From Torreya grandis (lineage: Eukaryota; Streptophyta; Pinopsida; Cupressales; Taxaceae), in the NCBI GenBank assembly GCA_037957365.1, contig JARHVA010000021.1, forward strand, positions 2,800,501 through 2,864,500: 64,000 nt of DNA. Direction: 5' to 3'. Each line of letters opens with the position of its first letter. Positions within the stretch are counted from its first letter, which is position 1. Shown piece after piece: positions 1 to 11,580 of the stretch. The notes under the pieces are model-generated. The model did not search any database and was not told the origin of the DNA. It saw nothing but the letters and a program-made list of their open reading frames with translations. A program made the position numbers and the translations under genes.

Positions 1-435
1 CCAATGATATTTTTTGAGCTTCTTGATAGACTCCAAAGTGAGAAAGCATAAACACATTTGTGTGTAAGATTTGGATAGTGAATAGTGAAAGCTTTATCCA
101 TGAAGGCCAAGTTTTGGAAGTAACTTGTATATTTTTAAATCACATAGTGGAAAGGGGAGTGGAATTACCTCACCCACTAGAGTTTCTCCCACCCCATGTT
201 TCTCTAGGATAATTCTTGTGTTCTTATTGTGTCTTTGTGTTAATCTATGCTTCATTCTTACATTAAAAATTATGTACTTTCATGTCTAACACTTCATATC
301 TTTATTTTTTCAAGCAAACTAATCTAGAACAATAACTTATTCAATCACTTGTTAAGAGTATAAGATATGTGTTGCTGAATCTTAGTATGTATACACACAC
401 ACACATATATTTGTGTGTATTTATATGTATTTATG

Positions 436-510
<75 letters not shown>

Positions 511-1170
511 ACCTAGTTTATGGATCATAATGGAAATAAGAGGGTTTTTTCCTTAGTTTCATGTGAATGAAATGGTTTTTGTTTTAAGGAACATGACACT
601 CTTTTTGAAAAATGTTTCATATGTAGAAACTCTATGGTAACTTATATTTATTTCAAAATTTGGGTTGGATCTTATTTGATATATTTTATGGGTTTATCCT
701 TGAATCTTTTTTTTTTTCAATTAATACGTATGATCAACATCATAAGTTGGTTTTTTGGTAATGTAGTCAATGATAAAAGGGGAACACTTGAAAGTATGTG
801 TGAGAAGTATCCAATAATTGCATGTTGATTTGGAAATGTTTTAATCAATTTGGAAATGATAGTACAAATGTTTATTATATAAAATGCCTTGTATATGAGT
901 AAATTATAGTTTGTTTAATCAAGTGAAAATCATTCACTAAAATAATTATAGATAATAATGAAAAGTTTGCACATGTTTTGGTTCAGTTAATGAATGCCTT
1001 TCTAATTTTATAATAATATGTTAGGTTGTAGTATATGATCACATATTTATAATATAAATCATGCTTGGAGTAGGAATAATCAATAAGAGAAAGTAACACA
1101 TGTATGTGGTATATACATAGGTAGACCCTTAAGGGCCTGAAGGATCCCTACCACATTTATGTGAGGCTTT
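1..1170. other. AT-rich DNA without a recognised gene
   Basis: No reading frame here resembles a known family. A stretch at about 150-230 (short C- and T-rich clusters ending in a TTCTTGTGTTC-like run) is faintly reminiscent of the R/U5 end of plant Copia LTRs, but no partner LTR or primer-binding site was found, so it is not called. An AT microsatellite lies inside. Confidence 0.5.
441..508. repeat. (AT)34 microsatellite
   Basis: 68 bases of uninterrupted AT dinucleotide. It is preceded by a short AC-rich and TGTATTTATG-like run (about 390-440), so this is a compound simple repeat and probably highly polymorphic in length. Confidence 0.95.
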
Positions 1171-1689
1171 GGACCTAGTACTAGGGTCTCCCTTCACATT
1201 GATTCTAATGATCCATTTATTTGGGATGTTTTAAATATTTCACCCCATAGTGATTTCACACACATAAACTTACCATTCCATGGTGTTTCTACTTTGAGAG
1301 CTATAAAAAGAAGTAATTGGCGCCCTTGTACTTTCATGCATAGTTTTTTAATGGTTTCCTCTTTCCAAGTGCTTATTATTTCTAATAATATTAGTACATT
1401 TGACATCCAATCAGCTTAAATTGATATAATACCCCAGTTGGAATTCCCTAATATCACTACTACACCTCAAAATTCTGCCTTCTATAATTGTAAACATCCT
1501 AGAAGCCCTACAATCCCACCTATGGTAACACATTTTATGAAAAATATTAAGTTATAAGTTGATGATGATTTAGGTGGATTGGGGAAGATTGATATGCCTA
1601 TGACCCCGATGGAATATATCGAGTATAGTAATGAAATAGGTGTTCCTTTAATTGATTTGACATCATCAAATGAAGGAGAAGAGAAATAA
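1171..1689 (+). pseudogene. Unrecognised ORF, 173 codons with two internal stops
   Basis: One frame stays open from 1171 to the TAA at 1687-1689 except for TAA codons at 1417 and 1555. The composition is protein-like and unlike the surrounding AT repeats: it has Trp, Pro, His and Cys, with local strings such as IWDVLNISPHSDF, NWRPCTFMHSFLMV and an acidic C-terminus (MEYIEYSNEIG, IDLTSSNEGEEK). No catalytic motif or zinc knuckle is visible and I do not recognise the family. The N-terminus is not defined: upstream frames shift near 1150. It could be the tail of a transposon-encoded protein or a decayed host gene. Confidence is for its being a once-coding frame, not for a function. Confidence 0.5.
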
Positions 1690-3312
1690 TTAAGTTATTC
1701 ATGTGACTTTTAGTTGTTTTTAGACACTTTAGATATTTAGTTTGGATGATATTGTAGCCTTTTATTTCTAATATTTAATCTTTTAGTTTGATTTTGATCA
1801 AGGTTTATTACATTTAAAGATATGGACAATTGCGTGTGATCTCATAAATTGTTTTTTTAATTTTATCCCTTTTCCAATTTGATTCCCAAATGGTTTATTT
1901 TATCGTTCATTTTTAAATAATAAAATAGATGGATAGTGCATTTTTGAAGTTAATTTTGTATAAATTTATAAATTTGTGGTGATATATAATGGAAATTAAA
2001 GATAATGTTCAGTGAACTTCTACATAATGCCCAATTGAAACATAATGTTTTGTAAAATATGAATATTTAGTTGATTTTTAGTGAAATGTTGCATGAAAAT
2101 TGTTTAATTATCTATTTAGTCTTGTGTGTTTAGCCCCTCAACCATGTGAATATTTGTGTTATTAATCTAATTACAAATAATTTATCCTCAAGTCATTTAT
2201 TTAGTTTAATTTTAAAAAGTGACTTATTATTTTAAAATCTTAATGACTTGATATAATGTCAAAAGTCAATTAAATAAATTAAATTTGAAACTAACTTTAT
2301 TTAAGTTAATCATTAATTAATAAGTTCAATTATAACTTAAGTTATAATCAAATTTTATTGCAAGATTTAAATGACTTGAACGTGACATTATTCTAGAGAA
2401 GTCATACATGTACATGAGCTCTAATAAGTGTGCATACTACATTTATCTTTTTTGAAAATTCACTGAGATAGAGGGTATAATTATAAGAATACTAAATAAA
2501 ACTTTATCTAATAGTGAAGTATTCTACTTGGTACAATCAAGTATATCTAGATTTTTTAATTATTAATAAACAAATTATCCAAAATTTGTCTAAGTTTTAA
2601 AGTAGTTGATGAATGCAAAGCCATTTCATTTATATGGTTCTAAATTATTTATATATTTTTTATAAAACCAATGAACACTTCATGTATGTACATTTTCATG
2701 ATAGATTATTTGCAATCTATTTGTGCATGATTGCAATCTATACTAGTCTCAATATATCTTGTATATAGTTATGAATAGAAAATTTTAACTTCTCTCAATA
2801 AAATCATTATTTATTAATTTTGCACAATGACTTGAGTCTTTACATCTCATGTACTTTAATATTTATATTTTTGTGGAGTTTATCTTTATTTATTTTATGT
2901 TTCTATAAATATATAAAGATCATTTTTTTTTTCCATTTTCTGTTATGTAGGTTAATATTGCAATCTTATTTCTTGTTCCTTTTTTGTTTCTTTAGTTCAT
3001 TTATTTACTTTCCATGCATGACAATTTATTTTCTAGTACATACTATTTTGTTTGTTTTCTCATGTAGTGTTAGTTATTTATCACGTTGTCGAGTTTATTT
3101 TCTTTATAGTTTAGGGTTTTATGTAATAATTATTTTATAGTATGTTTGTACCATAAGAGTGAGACACATGATTAGAAGTGGAATTAAAGAGAAATATAGA
3201 GTGAACTATCTAATGAGACTTTAAAGTTTTAGTAATGACTCTTCAAGAGGATACCTCTTTCATATGTACCACTTTGTCATTGATTTAATAGCATTTGGAA
3301 GAGGAAAAGAGA
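1690..3312. other. AT-rich DNA, nothing recognised
   Basis: Both strands are dense in stops. The one longer open frame (2820-3140) is a T-rich run that translates to Phe, Leu, Ile and Tyr simply from base composition. I see no repeat partner elsewhere in the window. Confidence 0.5.
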
Positions 3313-3365
3313 TTTTTTTTGTTATTATTGGTAAAGTGTTGTTTTTTAAAATAGGGACCCAACCA
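3313..3365 (-). other. Probable LINE 3' end with short A tail
   Basis: On the minus strand GGTTGGGTCCC is followed by an AT-rich stretch, then TTTACCAATAATAAC and eight A residues (plus-strand T run 3313-3320). A GGGTCCC element shortly before a TTTACC-plus-A tail is a common look for plant L1 3' ends. No clear target-site duplication was found by eye. Confidence 0.5.
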
Positions 3366-3559
3366 TATAAAAGGAACAAGCAAAGAAGCCCTAATAAGCA
3401 TAGATATACATCAAGATATGCTATCAAAACCTAAAAAGGTTAATAACAACAACTACACAAGAAAAATATAGCTTAAAAAAAAAGGCCAAAAAACCAATGC
3501 TCTAGAAAATAGATCCTTAGTCTTTGTGGCCTCCAAAGGCCTTTTCCTAGTTACAAATG

Positions 3560-4781
3560 ATCTTTTTCATGTCTTTGTCCATCTATTGTAGAATTTGGGG
3601 ATCTTGATCAACTCCCTTAGAAGTCATCAACCAGTTTCCTTTATTTTTCAAAATAGTTCCTTCTTGTTTCTAATTTATACCAATCAAATGTCTAAGAGTT
3701 TCCATACTTGAAATGCTATTCTTCATAGAAGATTTGCTAAAATTGACCAGAATATTCAAATTCTCTTTCATGGCTTGATTCTCTCTCTAGGTTATTCACT
3801 TTATCTTTGAGTCTTTTAACCTGAATGACCACCTCATTTATTTATTTTTTGTGCTTAGGGATTCACCATCCTAATTAATCTTATGCAAAACATCCTTCAA
3901 AGATGTGTGCTCCCTCATAAAACACTCAAGGAAAGTCCTATGAAGACCTATTTCTTATTCCATCTCTTTGATCTTGTTTTAATTTTTTAAATTATCTACC
4001 ACATCTTCAAAATCAACATTCAAATTTCTCTTGCCTATAGCCTTATCATCCATTTTTGACTTATCTAAGACTCTTTTGTTATGAGATTTAAGAAAGTGTA
4101 AACCAACCACTACCTCTTCTATTTGCTCTTTTAAAATCTCAAGGGGGTTCTCCTCATAATTACCTTCACTATTTAACCTGAACACCTCACCTCTGCTAGA
4201 ACTAGAAATATTATTCCCCTTGGAAGCACTCAGATTCCATCTTGATCCCCCTTTGATAATACCCTAATTTATACCCAAACTAGGGTTGCACACAGGGCCC
4301 TTATTGATGCATTTAAAGTATTTTAAAATCATGAAAATGATAGCCTAGTGAAGGGGTTAGTTTTTCTTTCCCTTATTGAAATCCAGAATAGATCACTCTA
4401 GAGAATGCATAATATAAAATGGTAAGCCTAACAAAACATGATGCCTAAATTAATTCAAGAAGACAAAGTGAGACATTTTTACCACCTTATGCCTTCCTTC
4501 AAGAGTAATGCACATCAATATATGATTTTATAACTCATAAAATGGGTGATGAAGGTCCTCACAAGAGAAGCTACTTTAGAATTATCTCAGATCTTGCCTT
4601 CCAGTAATAATTTATCCCTCTCACCCTTGAAATCCCTTTTAGATTTGAAAAATTTGATTACCTCTACCTTCAAACTAGTCACTTGAGAGATGAGATCCTC
4701 CATTATTGCAATGTAAGATCCATTTAAATATATAATTATGTCCTTCCTACATTTCAATTTTTTTTGAGACATGCTTGTCAT
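3560..4781 (-). pseudogene. Coiled-coil-like ORF fragments downstream of the LINE RNase H
   Basis: Several minus-strand frames (4781-4587, 4185-3979, and broken stretches down to about 3560) are rich in Lys, Glu, Leu, Ile and Asn with heptad-like spacing, for example ILKEQIEEVVVGLHFL and IQVKRLKDKVNNLERE. They look like pieces of one long coiled-coil protein interrupted by stops. I do not recognise the family. It sits where a LINE 3' UTR would be expected, so it may be an extra LINE ORF, an ORF1 piece from a second LINE copy, or another element's gag-like protein. Confidence 0.4.
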
Positions 4782-5260
4782 GACCTTCCACCCATTAGAT
4801 GAAATTAGTCAATCCCCCTTCATGAAAGATATCCCAAAGCTCTACATATTATTTCAACTAGTTTGCCATCATTGGTTCAATCATAAGAAGTTACCCATCC
4901 ATATTGAAGATAATGGACCTAAAACCACTTTGTTTACAAAAAAATATCTCATCTTGGTACATTTATAACTAATAAGCTTAAAATGATTAACTTAACTCAC
5001 ACGCCCCTCATAATGAACTCTTACATCCTTACAATTACTATTCAGTAAATCCTCCCTTTTATCACACATGAAAATACAATCTTTCCAATTTATTAATATG
5101 CCAATTTCACTATCATTATTGTCAATAATTCTCTACCAACTCATCAAATCAAACTCATCATGAAAGCACAATAAGTGAATGAATAAACAAAAAGTTAAGC
5201 AAAAAATAAAATCCATGATAAACGAGTATTTCAAGTATTAATAAGCTCCAATTCAATCCT

Positions 5261-5761
5261 TTAAAGTATAGATATGGGGAGATCATCCATACCAAACCAT
5301 CTTCTAAATATCTTAGAAGAAATTCCCACATTGGTAAACCAATCAGTAGAATGATTACCCTCCCTATAGATGTGCTGAATGTAGACCTCCTGGAAGGAGT
5401 CAATAATGATGAGCGGTTCCTCTATTATATGATTAATGTTATAGTTAACTAAATTCTTCTTGGAGAGATAATTTATGATATTAAGGGAGTCTCCTTTAAT
5501 TACTAACCTATTAATCCCAAACTCTTTAGCCAATCAAAAACCCCATAAGAATGTTTATGATTTACCTTGTTGATTGGTTTGGATACCCATACTACCTACA
5601 AAAACTATCATAAGTTGTCCTTTATAATATAAAAGAATCCCCCCCCCCCCAATCTGGAGATCTTGGGTTTCCTTTTTAAGCCCCATCAATGTTGAGTTTA
5701 ACACAACTAGGAGAAGGGGATAATCACTTAATAGTTTTCTTGATATCAAATCTTGGATCAA
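5261..5761 (-). pseudogene. LINE C-terminal RNase H, frameshifted
   Basis: Two overlapping frames make one plant-LINE RNase H. The upstream piece (5761-5555) has the DGA-loop counterpart followed by a GGGGILL strand and a TNQQ helix start (TNN-AE in the family). The downstream piece (5533-5261) has RLVIKGDSLNIINYL, with the catalytic Asp of the GDS motif, and HIYREGNHSTDW, the HxxREGNxxAD motif with the last catalytic Asp. RNase H would remove the RNA strand during target-primed reverse transcription. A run of 12 C (plus strand 5639-5650) lies in the first piece and is a likely site of slippage. Confidence 0.8.
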
Positions 5762-6098
5762 TCATATTCTTGTTTAAAAAATTAAGTTGACAATTACTCA
5801 TTATATTTTCTTCCTCATCCAAAAAACTATTGGTTTTTCATGGGGAACCACTCTTAAAGTTTTCCAGGATACTATCATAGATAATTATATCAACTTGCCT
5901 ACTAGAGAGATTATTATTTTTGAATATTCTATTATTCCATTCCCTCCAAATGCCCCATATGAAATGAGGAAGTGACAACTTTCAAATTCTTCTAAGGTTC
6001 TTATTAATGAAACAGGGAAACCAGGACAACCATAATTCCATCATGAAGGGTGGATGAGCCCAAAAGGTTTAAAAATTATCAAAAATAAAACCCTAAAC

Positions 6099-6341
6099 CT
6101 AAAAATAAAAAGAATAAGCAATCATCAAATGATAAAAAATCTCATCCTCATTCTCACACAACAGACATCTATTCACAAGAACCAAACCTATCTTTCTAAG
6201 ATTTTCCATTGTTAAAATCTTATTTTGAGAACTCAACCAAAGAAAGATGTTAATATTAGGAATTAAATCCTTATCCCATATCCTACCCCAAAGAATATCA
6301 TTGTGAGGAGGTTGAGAAATATTGCTATAACTAGATTTCAC
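6099..6341 (-). pseudogene. LINE zf-RVT (zinc-binding) domain
   Basis: The open frame shows the family pattern: W-x2-IWD, then NINIFLWLSSQNKILTMENL, then RCLLCENEDEIFYHLM, giving the CxxC and His of the reverse-transcriptase zinc-binding region found between RT and RNase H in plant L1 LINEs. It lies in order between the post-RT region and RNase H. The frame ends shortly after the His, so the C-terminal Trp-containing helix is lost or frameshifted. Confidence 0.8.
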
Positions 6342-6684
6342 ATTGTAGTGCCCGTCAAAAGAATCAATCTAAACCAATTCATATTCTTTCATAAATTTAG
6401 AAACATGATAACCCCTAAGTAAAACATCCAAATATGCAAGAATAGTGTTACCATATCCTTCAAGGTTATTGTTATCCAGCTACTTCCAACACCCACCTTC
6501 CTTAGTGAGATGGATGTAGTCTTTCACTTTAGTGCCAACCCATGTTGAATAGGAATACCAATTTGGTGCCAAGGTTCAATATCAATGAGAGGTTGATCAA
6601 ATAACCAAGCATCCTTCCAAAATCTCACCTTTTCACCATTTACAATTTTCCATTTGCTCTGATTAAGAATGATATTTTTGTTAG

Positions 6685-7083
6685 TCACAAAAAGTCCCAA
6701 AAATAGGAGCCCCTAGTAAACTGATCCTCATCCAAGAAGTGTAAAGCATCTCTTGAATCTATATACTTATCTTGAATAATCCTTGACCAATGAGTTGACC
6801 TCGTAATGAATCTCCATCCCAATTTAGTAATGAGGAGTTTGTTCATCGAATTCAATCTTCTTAAGCCTAATATACCACAACTTTTTGGAAGATAAACCTT
6901 ATCCCAAACAACTAGAGGAAACCTAATTTTCTCCTTGTACCAACCCATAAAAATATTATTTGTATATTTTTTGCAATAGGCTTTGGAAATTTGAATAAAG
7001 ATATTAGGTAAACTAGAATACTTTATAGCATGTTCTTGATGATAATGAGATTCATAGCTTGGGAGAGAAGTGATCCTTTCCAT
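6685..7083 (-). pseudogene. LINE post-RT conserved region
   Basis: A 132-codon open piece of the LINE ORF2. It holds the block VVWDKVYLPKSCGILGLRRL, then NKLLITKLGWRF and WSRIIQDKYI, matching the plant-LINE pattern W-x-K-x2-x-PK-x3-G(G/I)LGLR-x4-N-A(L/I)L-x-K-x2-WR...KY. The second Gly of GG is Ile here. It lies between the RT catalytic core and zf-RVT, as expected. It was part of the same reading frame before decay. Confidence 0.8.
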
Positions 7084-7199
7084 CTAGCCAACTTCCTTTG
7101 GAATATTTCAAATAGAGGGTTACAAGATTGATCAGGAAGGGCCTAATAAATAGGGGAATACCAAGATAATAAGAACTAAAATATTTAATCTTACACTCT

Positions 7200-8400
7200 G
7201 AGATTTTAAAAATCCTATTTTGCCTAGCCAGGTGAGTATTAAAGAAGAATACATAACTTTTTTCAAAATTTACTTTCTATTTATAAGATGGTTCATTTAT
7301 TAAGATGATATTTTTTAGTTCTCTATCCTCTCTAATTGAAGATTCGGTAAGAACAATGGTGTCATCAACAAACTTTTGATTCAAAGAGGGTTACACATTT
7401 TGAGTTGGTCTATATCCCTTCAATGCTCTATTTTAAGGGCAATTGATAAGAATATACTAAGTGATTCAAACATGATGATAAAGAGGAAATGAGATAAGGG
7501 ACATCCTTACCTATTAAAAAAAAAATCTTTAGGCACACCATTTATTAACACATAAAACATAACAGTGGACACACAAGCTCAAATGAGCTTTGTAAAATGA
7601 TCCTAGAAACTAAAATGCATAATTACCTTATCCAAAAAGTTCCAATCCAATCTGTCATACACCTTATTAATATCAAGATTAATTACCATACATGCTTGAT
7701 TTTTCTTATCCATGGTATGTAGAGTCTCATGTACAATAATTATGCCATCCTGTATTTACCTTCATGTTAAAAATCCCCCTTGATTAATGGAAATAGTTTT
7801 CTTCATAAAAGACTGTAATCTAAGAGAGAGGACTTTAGTGAATATCTTATACATTGTAATGCATAGATTGATAGGATGAAAATTAGTGAAATTACTATCC
7901 CATTCCTTCTTGGGAACTAACACAATAAATGTGTTATTCAATTCCCTCAATATTTTTTTGGAGCTTAGAAATTCATTCACAATTGAAGTTAAGTCCTCTA
8001 TAATAGTCTCCAAAAATATTTGAAACAAGGCTATAGGGAATCCATCAAGACACCATACCTTATCTTTATTTTACATGAAAATTACATTATTACCTTCATT
8101 AAGTGAAGTTGAATCTATAAGGTTGATATTGTCATCTTGGTTTATGAGCTCCAAAATTACATGAATGAGTTCCTGCTCCAATAGAGAATTCATTCTAGAG
8201 TTAGCCGCAAAAATATTTTAAAATATTTGATAGTTTCCTCCTTAATAATAAAAATATTCATGCAATCTTCCCCATTTTCCTTTTTAATTTCTCTAATTTT
8301 AGTATGGGCTCTATGTTTAATAGTATAAATGTGAAAGAATTTGGTATTCTTATCACCTTCCTTAAGCCAAATGGCTATAGAATTCTACCTCCAAAAAAAT
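7200..8400 (-). pseudogene. LINE reverse transcriptase
   Basis: The frame at 8028-7762 begins the RT domain, with NNTFIVLVPKK, FHPINLCITMYKIFTKVLSLRL and the INQGGF block (families have FRPISLCN-YKI-KVLA-RL and QGGF). Further on, in broken frames, come GCPLSHFLFIIMFESLS at about 7510-7440 and the catalytic box FVDDT at 7372-7358, a permitted variant of FADD. Just upstream (about 8370) the conserved linker WLKEGDKNTKFFH is readable. Both catalytic Asp codons are intact although the protein is interrupted by stops and shifts. Confidence 0.85.
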
Positions 8401-8599
8401 CTCCTCCCTAGCCAAATCATGTGATATTCTATTAAAAGAATCTTATCCTTATGAAGAGTTTGTTGTTATAAACAAAAGAATGTTGAATGATTCTCAATAA
8501 TGGCTAGTTCCTCTCTAATTTTGATCTTCTGGATAAAAACATCTCTAAAAACCTCTTTATTCCAAACTCTAATATTCTTTTTGACATTTTTTATTTTTA

Positions 8600-9431
8600 A
8601 ACCCAAATGGAATATAGTTGAGCCTTGATAGTTAGGAGCCCACCAATCGATAATTCTATCTTGAATATCCCGATGGCCAAATCACATATGCTCTATACTA
8701 AAGGGAATTATTTCTTTTTAGTCAAAATGTACATATTTAACATCAAAGGGTTATGGTCTGAGCAGATCCTCGGGAGGGAAGATAATAAAAAATACTTATG
8801 AGCTATCCAATCAATAGAAATCAACACCCTATCCAATCTGACCTGAATCAAATTATCTCATATTTTCCTATTAGACCATGTGAAAAGAGAGCCTCTTAGT
8901 TCCATATCAAGGAGGTTTTAGTAAAAAAATAAAAGTACCTAACTCCTCCATACTATTTGAATAAGTCTATTTTCCTCCATTTTTTCTCTCAAGAGTAACA
9001 CAATATTAAAATATCCAATAATCATCCATAAAATACCATTATAGTTCTGCCTAAAGGATCACAACTCTTCTTATAACCTTCTACATCCAATAAGAGAATT
9101 TGGTGCATGAATGTTAAAGAATATCCTCATGACTCCATCCCCATGTTGGTCAAAATAATAGCTAAATGATGTTTTTTTTTCTCAAAACTTTAAATTTAAA
9201 TATTTTGTCACTCTAAAAAGTTACTAACCCCCAATAAACTCTCAAAGAGCTTACACTAGCCATCTTTGCATCCTTACAGAGTTTAACTCTATTATCATTA
9301 ACAATCCTCTCATCCATTTTGGTTTCTTGTAATATCAATATAATAGGGTTATGGTTTCTTCTTAAGTCCCTAAAAATTTTGTGTTTATTATTGCTATTCA
9401 CACCTGTTATATTCTAACTTATGATTTTCAT
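8600..9431 (-). pseudogene. LINE AP-like endonuclease
   Basis: The ATG at 9431-9429 starts MKIIS-stop-NITGVNS, the endonuclease N-terminus (MKIISWNIRGLNS in the family) with Trp changed to TAG. LILQETKM follows and carries the metal-binding Glu of the QETK motif. The rest of the domain is present only as short pieces, such as SRGSAQTITL, corresponding to the LP-x-x-SDH-P end. This enzyme would nick target DNA to prime reverse transcription. The start is fixed by the position 15 bases after the ORF1 stop. Confidence 0.8.
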
Positions 9432-9445
9432 TTAGATCTTTTAGG

Positions 9446-9661
9446 CTAGGATTTGATATCTTTATCATATATTATCTCTTGAATTCCATCTACAAATTTT
9501 CCACCTATGATTCTTCTATTAAGTTTCCTCTTAGTAGGTATTCCTTGCTTCGGTGGATAACTTAAGACCACTTATTTAGAGCCCCTTCTAGTATTCATGG
9601 AAGAAGTAACAAACTCCTTTCCTTTCCTATTATGTAGAGAAGAAACTAATCTCAATAAAAC
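9446..9661 (-). pseudogene. LINE ORF1 C-terminal tail
   Basis: A 72-codon frame, with one internal stop, ends at a TAG (9448-9446) 14 bases before the endonuclease ATG. It is basic and hydrophilic (NRKGKEF, KQGIPTKRKLNRRIIGGK, IQEII), like the linker tail of plant LINE ORF1 RNA-binding proteins just before ORF2. The CCHC region that should lie upstream was not recognised, possibly lost where Gypsy-1 begins. Confidence 0.5.
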
Positions 9662-10237
9662 TTAAAAATCGGCAATCTCCTTTTATTACAAGATCTTCTT
9701 TTCTAAATATCTCTCCATTGAGGGAGAAGGAGACATCATTCCTAGATTATTTTGTAGGACACCATCCTATAAGTATTTGTACCCTTAGATCGAACAACAA
9801 ATAATCTCATTTTCCTCTAACTTATTATTTGGTTTTTCTCCCTCTGAAGATTCAAGGGAGAAATATAAATTTGAGAAAGTGAAATATAATATGAAAAAGG
9901 ATGAGAAATGAATTTTAAAGTTAAGAATTTTAGTTATGAATGTTTTATTTTATTTTATTGAAAGACATTTAATACTATTAGTATATTTGTTAATTTTTTC
10001 TCATCGAAGTTGATTGAACATGTTAAATTGATTTAGATTCCCTAGATCATGTTAAGTTTAATTGATGTTATTTAAAGCTTCAAACACTTAAAATTTAAAA
10101 ATAATCCTTTGCACACCTAAGAACTAGTCTTCTAGTCAGGTAGGTCCCTACAATTAAATTGCTTTATATTTTGATTTAACCTTGATATAGGTAAAATGTT
10201 GATTAGTTGATTGCTATAATTTTTAGTGTTAAAAAAA
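9662..10237 (+). other. Probable 5' LTR end of Gypsy-1
   Basis: Non-coding, T-rich sequence ending directly at a primer-binding-site-like motif. By position its right part should be the 5' LTR of Gypsy-1, but I could not find a matching 3' LTR after 33.6 kb, so the LTR start is unknown and the boundary with the LINE is not resolved. Confidence 0.35.
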
Positions 10238-10258
10238 TTGGTGGCTCCACTAGGGATG
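10238..10258 (+). promoter_or_regulatory. Gypsy-1 primer-binding site
   Basis: TTGGTGGCTCCACTAGGGAT follows the AT-rich LTR end and precedes gag by about 430 bases. It closely resembles the TGGCGACTC-x-CTGGGGA motif seen directly after the 5' LTR of plant Tat-type Gypsy elements, where a tRNA primes minus-strand synthesis. Differences from that motif look like C-to-T changes. Confidence 0.6.
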
Positions 10259-10683
10259 TCCTAAATCAATCTTTTTTTTAGCAATGTTTTTTATCATTTA
10301 AATTATCTCTCTTCTATATGACCATTACTAGTCTACCACCTATATTTTAACTTGATAATGACATCTCCAAAAAACATGTTGATCTTACATAAAATCTAGT
10401 GTGTTACAGTTGGTATAACCATCCAAAATGCCTTTAAGATATTTTAAGGGTTATTAATTTTTATTAGGACCAAGAATTTGAAATAGAAATACTCTATTTA
10501 TAAAAAGATCAAACACATGTTGAGATAATTATATGAAATTTGTATTTAAAATGAGAGAGAACAACTTTTAGCTATTAATCGTAAACCCACCACCAAATTT
10601 ATTCCTAAAAAAATTAACTGAAGTTAGTAATTTAATTTTAAGATATGGAAGCACAACCTCGCATGAATTAAATTTAAGATATT

Positions 10684-11580
10684 ATGTTTGGATTGAATTC
10701 AGATAGAGAGGATGACATAATTATTGATAATGAAACACCTTATCATGTTGAATATGCACCAGTGAATCCCCATATAAGAGGAAATCTAATTGATATTGGA
10801 AATAAGCCTGCTAATATCCCTTCTTTGAAAGGAGTCAATGTTCTTAAATTCCATGGAGATTTAGATGAGTTATTGGAAGATCATTTTGATTCATTTAAAT
10901 TAATCTATGGTATTCTAAGCATTACTAAAGAAAAATACATCTCTTAGACTCTTTTCCAAAAACTTATAAGGGAAAACTTATCAAGCCTTCATTAGTTTAC
11001 ACCTCAAGGTCATTAAATAATGGAAAGTTATAGAAGATTGGATAGAGATATGTTATAGTAAGGGTAATGATGATTTTGACTCATTAATAAACTATCCATT
11101 ATTTCAATAGATCTGGATTAAAAAAAATATCATTTCACAACCAAATTCACTAGACTTAGACAAAAGATCCCACTAGATGTAAGACCTCCTAAGAAGTTAT
11201 AAATATTATTTTACTATAATGTTTTATCTCTTAAATATAATATGGATTTAGAAGATAAATAAATAGTTGAATACTACATTACTATTACTTTTTGCATTGA
11301 GTACAAAAAGAAATTGAAAAATATTGATTTCAAAGATAGAGATTCTACTAAATTAACTTATGATAATGATTAAATTTTGAAATCCATTCATAACCTAGGA
11401 AATGGGTTGGTCACCATTAAACGATAGTTTAATGATCAACCTTCTACATCAATTAAAACAATGAATGCGTCAAAGAGTAAGTCTAAATTAAAAAATCATT
11501 GTTGTAATGTTTGTGAACTTGACCATAATTGCCAAAATTATATATTTGTACAAAAAGTTAATTTTTTTTATTAAGGGTAA
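10684..11580 (+). pseudogene. Gypsy-1 gag
   Basis: The N-terminal frame 10684-10947 reads through LKGVNVLKFHGDLDELLEDHFDSFKLI, the start of a retrotransposon gag (a target-binding block followed by the gag helix region). Broken frames continue with AYQAFI and VIKEWKVIEDWIEICYSKGNDDFDSL, the W-x2-L-x3-F region of gag, then IPLDVRPPK. At about 11490 CNVCELDHNCQNY is a shortened CCHC zinc knuckle with the normal His-to-Cys spacing lost. At least two frameshifts are needed to read it through. Gag would form the virus-like particle. Confidence 0.7.

Larger units (their letters stand above)
3313..9661 (-). mobile_element. L1-type plant LINE, near full length, decayed
   Basis: Reading the minus strand, the order is ORF1 C-terminus (9661-9446), AP-type endonuclease (from 9431), reverse transcriptase with FVDD box (7372-7358), the conserved post-RT region, zf-RVT, and an RNase H, ending near an A-rich tail at 3313-3320. 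This is the known domain order of plant L1 LINEs that have acquired an RNase H. Point stops and frameshifts break every domain. Gypsy-1 lies immediately upstream of its 5' end, and the exact 5' boundary is not visible. About 1.9 kb between RNase H and the tail is longer than a usual LINE 3' UTR and may include another insertion. Confidence 0.85.

Noticed and set aside
1..330. Copia LTR end or solo LTR
   Set aside because: Only vague resemblance; no TG...CA pair, target duplication, primer site or second copy in the window.
2820..3140. 106-codon hydrophobic open frame that looks like a membrane protein
   Set aside because: It is a T-rich stretch; TTT, TTA, ATT and TAT codons give Phe, Leu, Ile and Tyr automatically. 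No Lys/Arg border pattern, homology or conserved context.
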